The notes under the pieces: model-generated
What the model was told of the DNA's origin: nothing
The model's input: only the letters and a program-made list of their open reading frames with translations
The model's database searches: none
Shown here: positions 56,151 through 64,000 of the stretch, piece after piece
How the letters are laid out: the number at the start of each line of letters is the position of its first letter
Numbering within the stretch: the stretch's first letter is position 1
Made by a program: the position numbers and the translations under genes
Assembly (NCBI GenBank): GCA_023055355.1
Contig: JALJCS010000053.1
Span: 372,001-436,000, forward strand
Source: Agelaius tricolor
Lineage: Eukaryota > Chordata > Aves > Passeriformes > Icteridae
Reading direction: 5' to 3'
DNA: 64,000 nucleotides

Positions 56151-56205
56151 GTATTCACAGCACATCCTCTCTCTTGCCTTATTTTTTAAGTTTACCTTCC
56201 AGCTG

Positions 56206-56836
56206 TGTTGGAACCCAGGATATTCCTCTGGCTGCCCTGGAGGACTCCAGACCCTGGCAGGGGGCTCAGAGACCTTAGTATGGAGTCAAAGACACCTGGA
56301 CCTTCCATTTCAGCCCATGGAAACAATTACCAACTTTGTGTGAGGAGTTACAGGCCACGAGGGTTTGAATAGAATGATGGTGAATTTATGACAGGGTGAA
56401 AAAGTAGAATTTGGGGGTTTTTAGAATGGGGCTTCAAGAGGCAAGTGGAGGATTCTGGGTGTGTCCTGTCCTTCTTCTTCTTCTTCTTCTTCTTCTTCTT
56501 CTTCTTCTTCTTCTTCTGCTTCTTCTTCTTCTTGTCCTCCATCTTCTGCTGTGATGGTGGCACTTCTGGATTGGTTTAGAGTAGAGACAGACTGTCTAAC
56601 ATAGGTGATAGGTATTGGAAAATTATTGCAAATAATATACATGTAGTTTTTAGTATAAAAGGATAACACTGTCCTGAGGGTGGTCTGTGTGCCTCAACCC
56701 GACCTGCTGGACAGATCTCAGCGGGTCAGAAAGACAATGTATTACATAAGAGTAACTAAACAACCTTGAGAATGGGAGCCAAGGAATCCTGTCTTCTTCT
56801 TTGGTCTCAGGGCTGGGAAAAAGAGACTTTCCAACA
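56206..56836 (+). mobile_element. LTR of a CTT-rich ERV family, about 631 bp
   Basis: Begins TGTTGGAACCC and ends GACTTTCCAACA. Co-linear with the minus-strand LTR at 62177-62753 throughout. A (CTT)n array at 56470-56534 has expanded inside it. No clear target duplication was found. It sits 50 bp after the target duplication of the previous solo LTR. Confidence 0.85.
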
Positions 56837-57309
56837 CTTCAGGGTCATCTTGACACCAGAGATCTCATCACAGCTGGACCTCCACCATGTGTAATGTGTT
56901 TTTTGTCTCAGATGTGCTCCAGGAGAGGGAGGCTGGCTTGCCTTTGGACTGTCACACAGCCCTGGCTGGAGCTGGACCCTGTCCTTTCAAGGAAGGCTCA
57001 GGAGGAGCTCTGCCCTCAGGATTGCTGCGTTCCCTTCCCACCAGGATCCTCATCACAGGCTTTTTGAGTTTGATTTCCCTTTTGTGCCATGAGTGAAGGG
57101 TGCTGAAAGGTACAGGGGGTCCCCATGGCTGCCCGAGGTGATTCCCCAGAGCTTCAGAGCTGCATGTGGCGGCTGAGGCTGGCACACAGGGGAAAGCTGG
57201 AAGGTCCCAAGATGCTGATGGTGCTGTCACTTCACTCATGAAGCAGACAGTGGGAATTGTTCTCTAGTTTTGTGCCTCATCACTGCCTCTGATGGCACGG
57301 CTGAGCAGA
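56837..57309. other. Sequence between LTR and CR1
   Basis: No gene or repeat family recognised. Confidence 0.5.
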
Positions 57310-57640
57310 GAGTGGAAAAGGCCTCTGAGATCATCGGGCCCATGAGCTGTGACTGTCACCACCTTGTCCCCAGAGCACTGAGTGCCACGTCCAGGCATCC
57401 CTTGGACACCTCCAGGGGTGGGGACTCCCTGGGCAGCCCCTTCCAAGGTTTCACAACCCTTTCCATGGAGAAATTCCTGCTGATGTCCACCCTGAGGCCC
57501 CCCTGGCCCAGCCTGAGGCCTTTCCCTCTGCTCCTGTCCCTGTTCCCCCCGGCTGTCCCCTCCTGGCAGGAGCTGTGCAGAGCCACAAGGGCCCCCCTGA
57601 GCCTCCTTTTCTGCAGGTTCTCCACCGTGCTCACACCCTT
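57310..57640 (-). mobile_element. CR1 LINE 3'-UTR fragment
   Basis: The minus strand reads the CR1 phrases for the 3' UTR: GGGACAGGAGCAGAGGGAAA, GAAATTTCTCCATGGA-like wording (here GGAATTTCTCCATGGAAAGG), GTCCAAGGGATGCCTGGA and GATGATCTCAGAGGCCTTTT. The terminal octamers are missing at the left end. The right edge joins a short CAATCAGATTGTA-type tandem/palindromic cluster (57640-57682). Confidence 0.85.
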
Positions 57641-58689
57641 TACAATCAGATTGTACAGATTGTACAATCAGATTACAATCAGAGTGCTCCTCCTGAGCAC
57701 CCTGGCCTGGGGCATGCCTTCTTCAAATGACCCAAGTGCATGAAGCTCATCTGAAGCTGAATTTTTTTTTTTGGTTGGCAATGTAAAAAACCAGGATTAA
57801 TTCACCATTCTTCTGTGGGAGGACTTTTGCCTGTCACACATGCAGGAAGGAAAGGGATTCAGGTCCCTCACCAGCACCGAGCTCCTGGGTTATGCTCCAG
57901 CTGTTACAACCATGCAAGCACACAGCTGCCATTTCATTTTCATTTATTCATGTCTCACACAGGATATCAGCCCTTTGGTTATGAGAAGACCTCTTGCAAT
58001 GTTTGGGATTTCGTCAAGGACACCAAAAAAGGCAATCTTACCATGCTGTTACCATTTATCACACATTCCAGGGAAAAACATAACTTACAAGCTGGGTGCA
58101 GAGGGAGAGGATTTGTGAGAAATAGAATTTCAATCCAAATCCAAACAGGATTTGGTAGAAATATAAGGCTGAGATATGTTCTTTTATGGCAAAATATGTA
58201 GAACAATGCTATTTTTATTGCATTTATTACAGCAAGACCTTCCTGGGGGATTACCACACACTTTACCATCAAACACATCAAAAGCCACATGAACACCAGA
58301 ACCCTGAACTCTTCTTCAGATTCATCTTTTGGATAGTCCAAGGTGGGGGGGAAAAAAAAGTTTAATTTGTATTTTTGCAGCTTTGGCCAAATTCTTGCTT
58401 TCTGTAAGAAAGGTATGGGATCAAGTGTATTCAGCTTAAAATATATCCTCTAACCACACATGTGCCCAGTGAAACTTGAGGACAGGAATTCATGGAAGGG
58501 AGCAGGACCTGGGAGAAGTGTGACCCGTGCCATGCAGTCCCTCATGATCCTCCCAGTGCAGATCATGCTCCAGTGTCACAGCACAAGTGTCCACATTTAA
58601 AATGAAATAAAAATTTAAAAATACCAAAAAAAAACCCTAATTTTGATCACAGTTTTTTTAAAAGGGGTCACTGATGTACAACCAAAACT
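57641..58689. other. Intergenic, no gene recognised
   Basis: Starts with local duplications of CAATCAGATT and a 12-bp palindrome GATTGTACAATC at 57658-57669; otherwise unique. Confidence 0.5.
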
Positions 58690-59045
58690 TAAACTCACAG
58701 GAAATACAAATACTCCTCTATGAGTTCCTCAGTGGCCCCTCAAAAAAACCAAAAATAACAAAAACAACCACCTACAACAAACACAAAAATTAATCAAAAA
58801 AATATTAAATCTAAAAAATATAATTCCTTCTACTAACCTATAAAACACCCCAGTAGTTATGATTTTTTTTAAAAAAACTAACAGATAAAAACTTTTACAA
58901 AATCTAAAAACTATCAATACAATAATGACCCTCATGAATGCACAACAACCCAAAATTCTTAATCCCACAATGATCCCTAAAAATTGAAAATTGTTAATTA
59001 TTAACTTAAAAGATTGGGTTTTTACAATTACATTACACCCTGATG
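58690..59045 (+). repeat. G-depleted, A-rich block (possible G-to-A hypermutated retroelement)
   Basis: In 58741-59040 I count 14 G against 58 C on the + strand; the first 60 bases contain no G and about 41 A. Composition returns to normal on both sides. A 106-codon minus-strand frame (58729-59049) is a by-product. The element type is not identified. Confidence 0.6.
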
Positions 59046-59511
59046 ACACACCTCATTTTAATTTTTTTATGAGTGTCCGCATCTTATTTTATGGAAGATG
59101 TAAAGGTCTCACAGACTCCCTTTATCCTTTTGGGCTGTTTTATTTAGAATCTCCTCACCACTGAGGGTGGTAAAGGAGGTGGTAAAGCCTTGGACCACAG
59201 ATCAGGGGTGTGGGCTGAGCTGACCTGAATGATTCCTTCCCTGCCTCCTGCTCCCTTTTCCTGTGATGATGCCTTAGGATTTTAGCTTTTCTATTTTTCA
59301 TGTATTTGTTATCCTGCAATTCTTTAGTGTATAACTCTAAGTTCCATGTAGAGTGTTGGATGCTGATTTCACATTTCAGGCAGACACAAAAATTCCTCTC
59401 CAGGCCGGGGAATTAAGGACACCTTGCTGCCTCAGGCCTGAGAGATGGAAACAAAAGTGATTTATTTGGGGAGGGGCAAACTTTTGGGGGTAAATGACTT
59501 CATTACCTTAA
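59046..59511. other. Intergenic, no gene recognised
   Basis: Contains CACTGAGGGTGGTAAAGGAG near 59160 that faintly recalls CR1 wording but is too short to call. Confidence 0.4.
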
Positions 59512-59904
59512 TGTCTTGTGAAGGCTGAGCTAGAACACAGACTAGATGGAGTTAAAGAATAAAGCAGGGATTTAATAAAAGGATCTCTTCCATGGATCCA
59601 CCTGATCCATGGAAGCACAAAAGCCCAGCCAGGGCTGCACCCAAGATGAACCAAAATGGTCACAAAATGCACAACTGGTCACAGGGTTTCTCACTTTTAT
59701 AAGTTCTGCTCCATTTGCACATTGCAGTTCATTGTCCCATTCCAGCTTTAGCCCCTGCAGTCCCACCCTGCTTGTTTTTCTCTCTCCAGCCCACGGGGTT
59801 TGTGCTCTTGAGCCTGAGATTTGGATCATTTGTCCTTGGTCCCCAGCTGGAGCAGGAATTGTTTTGTCTCCCTGCTCTGTGCAGAGAGCTCACCATCCCC
59901 TCAT
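59512..59904 (-). mobile_element. LTR, left member of a head-to-head pair
   Basis: The minus strand reads ...AACTTATAAAAGTG (TATA region), CTTGGGTGCAGCCCTGG, then TTATTAAATCCCTGCTTTAT and an end ...CACAAGACA at 59512. The same landmarks occur in the same order on the + strand at 59960-60190. The inner boundary (59904/59905, CA|TG) is an estimate. Confidence 0.65.
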
Positions 59905-60190
59905 GTGAAGCCCAGACCCACACACTAAAGCAGCACAGAATCTGAAAAATAGAAAAGCCAAAACCTGGGGCATTGACCTGAAGCTGTAATTGGAAGATGA
60001 ACTCCCAAAATGCAAATGGACCAAACTTATAAAAGTATAAAAACCCATTGTCCATTTTGGGTGCAGCCCTTGGAGGGGCTGTGTCTGCCCAAAGCGTACC
60101 TGAAGGCCCTTTAATTAATATAACCAGGTTTTATTTTCTTAACTTTGCCTGGCCTCTGTTTTTAGGTAGCACAGAAAGGCATCTGTGACA
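59905..60190 (+). mobile_element. LTR, right member of a head-to-head pair
   Basis: Carries AACTTATAAAAGTATAAAAA, TTTTGGGTGCAGCCCTTGG, GGTTTTATTTTCTTAAC and an end ...CTGTGACA at 60190. Strongly diverged from its partner, so not a recent duplication. Start estimated. Confidence 0.6.
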
Positions 60191-60579
60191 GCACCCCCTT
60201 CTTCACACTCCCTGACCCCTGGCGTTGAACAAACAGAAGCTGATTCACACCAGGAGTGCTGATTCCCTCCCCAGTGGTTAAGGGACAGTTTTACCAGCCC
60301 TTCCACCTCGCTGTGTGAAAATCCATTTACCCTGCAGAGCTCTCACACTGCATGGCTCTTTGCTGCTGGGTCACCCCTGGGTAGCAAAATGGACTCAGGA
60401 GTTTTCCAGGGATGAGCCCTGAGGGATAGAGACAGCCAGAGAACGACTGCCTGGTCCCTGATTTCCTCTGGGAACCAGTTTCAAAGCAGCTCAGCACCTA
60501 AATCAGTGCTTTGGTTTCCCAAAGATGTCCTGGGAGAATCTGCCCCCAGGTGCTGCCAGATGCTGATCACAAAGAATGC
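60191..60579. other. Sequence between LTR clusters
   Basis: No gene or repeat family recognised. Confidence 0.5.
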
Positions 60580-61060
60580 TTTGTGCTGCGTTGTTTTCCT
60601 GCTTCCTCCAAGTGTAATTCTCTCTTTCCAGCTCCACTGTAGGGGGAAAAAAAATACTGAAATGTCACTCATAGCTAAAGCTTAGTGAACTGTCACCATG
60701 ATATTGTCTGAAAAATACCTTCGCCAGGATTTCTTCTCCTGAGAAGCTGGGAAGCTTCAGCTTCTCCCTGTTTTGCTGCTCTGGAATGTGATTTGGAGAA
60801 TTGTTTACCCAGCATGTGAATTGTTTTTAATTAATGGCCAATCACAGCCAGCTGTGTCAGGGCTCTGGTCTGTCATGGGTTTTTGTTATTATTCTTGTTT
60901 TAGCCTTCTGATGTCTCCTTTCTCTTTCATTAGTATAGTAATATAACATAATATAATGTAATATAATATAATGTATATAATATAATATAATATAATATAA
61001 TATAATATAATATAATATAATATAATATAATATAATATAATATAATATAATATTCCAAAT
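60580..61060 (+). repeat. Inverted duplication, left arm (flank plus truncated LTR)
   Basis: 60581-60690 is unique flank and 60691 onward is an LTR (TGTCACCATG...) in + orientation. Both match the reverse complement of the right arm up to 61850 with scattered substitutions and small gaps. The LTR breaks off inside its TATAA repeat, lacking the last part present in the right copy. Confidence 0.88.
60939..61053. repeat. (TATAA)n microsatellite
   Basis: About 115 bp of ATATA/TATAA units inside the truncated LTR copy. Confidence 0.95.
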
Positions 61061-61274
61061 TCCAAGGACTGGAAGTCCTTGGGTATCACCACCTACCTCT
61101 CTCTGGCCTTAATTATGTGGTTTACATCACCTGCTCCTTGATGCAGGGTTATTATGAGTTAAAAGAAGGCTGCAAAAAGTGCTCATTTATGTTGTAGAGA
61201 CTTCTTTCTCTGCAGTTTGGCTAACTGATGTGTGTCATGAGACGATATCTCACAGGATTGCAAAAGAGGCTCAC

Positions 61275-61737
61275 TGTTGTGGGTCCCAGGACGAGGTGAG
61301 AGATGAGAATCTGACTCAAAGTTCTCAGAAGGCTGATATATTATATTAATTATATTATATTATATTATATTATATTATATTATATTATATTATATTATAT
61401 TATATTATATTAATCATATCATATATCTTACATTATATTACATTATATTACATTATATTACATTATTGTATATTATTATATACTAAAACTATACTAAAGA
61501 AAGAGAAAGAATACATCAGAAGGCTAAAACAAGAATGATAATAAAAACCTGGTCACAGACCAGAGTCCTGACACAGCTGGCTGTGATTGGCCACTAATTA
61601 AAAACAATTCACATGCTGGGTAAACAATTCTCCAAATCACATTCCAGAGCAGCAAAACAGGGAGAAGCTGAGGCTTCCCGGCTTCCCTGGAGAAGAAATC
61701 CTGGTGAGGGGATTTTTCAGACAATATCATGGTGACA
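61275..61737 (-). mobile_element. LTR of an endogenous retrovirus with imperfect 6-bp target duplication, right arm of inverted duplication
   Basis: The + strand starts TGTTGTGGGTCCC and ends ATGGTGACA. Flanks GCTCAC (61269-61274) and GTTCAC (61738-61743) differ at one base. It shares TGGCCAATCACAG..CAGCTG, the GTCCCAGG..GAGG segment and the CAGAAGGCT motif with the LTR at 17458-17841, so the two are one family. About 150 bp of TATAT/TATTA repeat has expanded within it (61336-61485). The arm of the inverted duplication continues through unique flank to 61850. Confidence 0.85.
61336..61485. repeat. (TATAT)n-type microsatellite inside LTR
   Basis: Arrays of TATAT then ATTACATTAT units; the counterpart of the array at 60939-61053 in the inverted copy. 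Confidence 0.93.
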
Positions 61738-61850
61738 GTTCACTAAGCTTTAGCTATGAATGACATTTCAGCTTTTTGTTTTTCCCCCTACAGTGGGGCT
61801 GGAAAGAGAGAATTACACTTGGAGGAAGCAGGAAAACAACGCAGCACAAA
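61738..61850 (-). repeat. Inverted duplication, outer part of right arm
   Basis: Non-LTR flank whose reverse complement matches 60581-60690 (shared TTTGTGCTGCGTTGTTTTCC, CACTTGGAGGAAGCAGG in reverse and TAGCTAAAGCTTAGTGAAC). It shows that host flank as well as the LTR was duplicated. Confidence 0.88.
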
Positions 61851-61948
61851 AAAAGAAGCAGAGGAGCCCAGAGTCTGTTTGCTGGGTGAATTTCAGATGT
61901 GGCAGCACTGATGGAATTAAGCAGGGTTTAGCACCTCCTGTGACCCTG

Positions 61949-61970
61949 CACACACACACACACACACACA
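61949..61970. repeat. (CA)n microsatellite
   Basis: Eleven CA units. Confidence 0.97.
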
Positions 61971-62176
61971 GAGGCAGACACAGCCAAGCCCTGCAGACAG
62001 ACAGGCTGGGGAATGCCTCCAGGAGCCTGTCCCTGGCAATCCCACACATTCCACAGGGACAGTTTGGGACTGGCAAGGCCCTTTCTGACACCGGGAGAGC
62101 GCTGGCATCAGTGACTGCCAGCCTAGGAGGGTGGATGAATGTCGGGATCTCTGCTGCTCAGAGCGACTCTGAGGAA

Positions 62177-62753
62177 AGTTCCGAAGTCTCTTTTCCCAGC
62201 CTGGTGCTTGAAGAAGGAGTCAGGACTCTTTATTTCTCGATATTTATTGCATCTTATCTATAAAATTCTTTCTCCTGTCCTGCCGAGGTCCATCCAGCAG
62301 GACAGTCCAAGGCACTCTGCCTGCCCCTGGGGTGGTGTTACATCTTTATACTAAAAACTATGTGTACAACATTTACAATTACTTTCCAATACCTATCACC
62401 TATGTTAGACAGTGAGCTTCTACTCTAAACCATTCTAAAAGTGCCAACATCACAGCAGAAGATGGAGGCCAAGAAGAAGAAGGAGAAAGGCTGGACACAC
62501 CCAGTTCCCTCCATCTTGCCCCCTGAACCCCCATTCTAGAAAGCCCAAAATCTTCTTTTTCACCCCATGATAACTTCACTATTATTCTACCTAAACTGTT
62601 GTGGCTTGCTGATCTTCATCTAAGGTTGGTAATTTGCTCCACGGGTCATAATCAAACCCAGAGGTGTTTTGGGCTCTGTGCCAGGGCTTCTGAGCCCCCT
62701 GGCAGGGCTCTTGGCTGCTCTGGACAGACAGAGGGATGTCCTGGGTCCTGACA
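62177..62753 (-). mobile_element. LTR of a CTT-rich ERV family, about 577 bp
   Basis: The minus strand begins TGTCAGGACCC and runs co-linear with the + strand LTR at 56206-56836, ending near GACTTCGGAAC. AATAAA occurs twice near its 3' end. The CTT array is short here (GAAGAAGAAGGAGAA on +), the likely ancestral state. Confidence 0.85.
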
Positions 62754-64000
62754 GATGAACACCAGGATGTCATCTGTAGCTGATCCAGGGGCATTTGCAG
62801 CAGAAGGGAAGTGCCTGGTGTGGGGATATTTGTGCCTAAAGGAGCTACAAACCTGGCCTAACTCTGTAAGAATCTGCAGAATTCCTCCCTGGAATTCTTC
62901 AGAGTGGTGCCTCCCCTCAGGCAGCAGAGCCACAGTGGTGTCTGGGACACACTGGCAAGGGCCTAAACCGATGAAATTAAAACCAGCCAGCACACCTGAT
63001 GAAACCAACACTTCATTTCAATAAGGGTGCTGCTCTGCCTTGATGCACTCGGATTTTCCAGGGTGGTTTTCACCCCACGGCCTGTTGTAAGGCCTCGCAT
63101 GATGTAACTTTCAGAGGGGGAAGACGTGGAGTGAATAAACACAATAAACACTCTCCACTGGAGGTGGCAGGTCCTCCAGGTTCTGCAGCTGCTGATGAGA
63201 TCATGAGAAACGTGTGGGTCTGTGCTACCAACACCCCCAGATGAAATCCTTGTTGCAATCTTGTTTTGTTTGACTGCTCTGTTTGACTGCCCCGCTATCT
63301 AGGCAAGGACATCAGAGCTCCACAGGGCATGACTCACAGGCCGTCAGGGCAGGAAAACCTGAGGAAGATGGGTCATCTTTAGGGGGATGAGCTGAAGAAA
63401 CCAGTTAAACAAAAATGCATCTTTGTAGAGCTGGAAAATGGGAACCGTCCCTGGGCAGAGAGTCCAAGTCAGCGGGAGATGCTGCCTGATGCCTCCTCAC
63501 AGCTCACTCACACCCCAAGGAGCTCAGGAGACAAATGAGCAAGGAGGGCTTGGGAATTACAGGAAAGCTGTGGGAAAAGGGGCAGAGGGAGAACAGGAGC
63601 CAGTGTGGCTGAGGCACAGCTCAGGACAGACACTGGCACACGAAGGAGGCATCAGACGCCATAAAACACCAATTTTTTGCTATGCCTGCCAACAGGGACA
63701 GCTGCTAGCAAGGCAAAACTGGCTAATTCATATGATTTGCCTGTTGTCATCTAAAGACAGTGGCTTATTTTACCCCAGAATTCTGAATAAACAACACATA
63801 TTTATTTTCTTCCCATTTATGCCTTCCAATTCTTTAACGAGCATTCAGTGCTTGAGTTCAGATAAACACAGGTGAAATTAACACCAGCCAGGACCTGGTG
63901 CTTGAGAAGAAATATGCTGTCATATACAGCATACAGCTGAAATGTATTTTGAGAAGTCAAAAAAACTCCACAGACTACTTATACACATGAAGAGGAAGAA
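62754..64000. other. Intergenic to end of window, no gene recognised
   Basis: Short frames only, up to 145 codons at 63438-63875 with no recognisable content. Confidence 0.5.

Noticed and set aside
58690..59045. Nuclear copy of mitochondrial DNA (also G-poor on one strand)
   Set aside because: Trial reading with mitochondrial codons gave no recognisable mitochondrial protein or rRNA/tRNA wording; kept only as an alternative to hypermutation.
60889..61092. 67-codon Tyr/Ile repeat frame
   Set aside because: Translation of the TATAA microsatellite.
62591..62794. 67-codon minus-strand frame as a retroviral gene end
   Set aside because: It lies within the LTR, co-linear with the copy at 56206-56836, which does not keep this frame.

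Overview
The window reads as avian nuclear DNA, most probably from a passerine. CR1 LINE fragments ending in the octamer-type tail (ATTCTGTG copies) occur at seven places, on both strands. Several solo LTRs look like songbird endogenous-retrovirus families. The interspersed-repeat load is otherwise low, with one GC-rich CpG island around a single gene. The species cannot be read from the sequence. The human orthologue lies on 9q31, which corresponds to avian chromosome Z, so Z linkage is likely but not shown here.

Only one protein-coding gene can be supported: KLF4 (Kruppel-like factor 4), + strand, five coding exons between 29079 and 32256. The spliced frame is 1359 nt and gives 452 residues. 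All four introns are GT-AG. The gene sits in a CpG island (about 28196-30600) with further GC-rich sequence upstream (27545-27785). Its 3' UTR runs to about 33200, with two AATAAA signals and several microRNA seed matches known from KLF4 regulation.

The 29 kb upstream and 31 kb downstream look like the gene-poor flanks expected around a developmental transcription factor. Upstream: CR1 pieces, a purine microsatellite (2567-2743), an 18-bp perfect hairpin (8603-8649), a 131-bp inverted duplication (10736-10866 / 11572-11702), palindromic AT-rich blocks that may be conserved enhancers (11215-11400, 12150-12270), and a solo LTR with a perfect 6-bp target duplication (17458-17841). Downstream: a CR1 fragment with a reverse-transcriptase remnant (37578-38487), a 0.4-kb polypyrimidine tract abutting another CR1 tail, a CpG-rich patch (44860-45245) and an ancient MIR/CORE-SINE-like relic (45610-45705).

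The right end (50.8-62.8 kb) is a dense pile of endogenous-retrovirus LTRs: a truncated LTR, an 825-bp solo LTR with a 5-bp target duplication, two more members of a CTT-rich LTR family, a head-to-head LTR pair, and an LTR caught in a large inverted duplication with AT microsatellites in both arms. A block at about 58690-59045 is extremely poor in G on the + strand, as expected of a G-to-A hypermutated retroelement. No intact retroviral gene, RNA gene or CRISPR array was seen.
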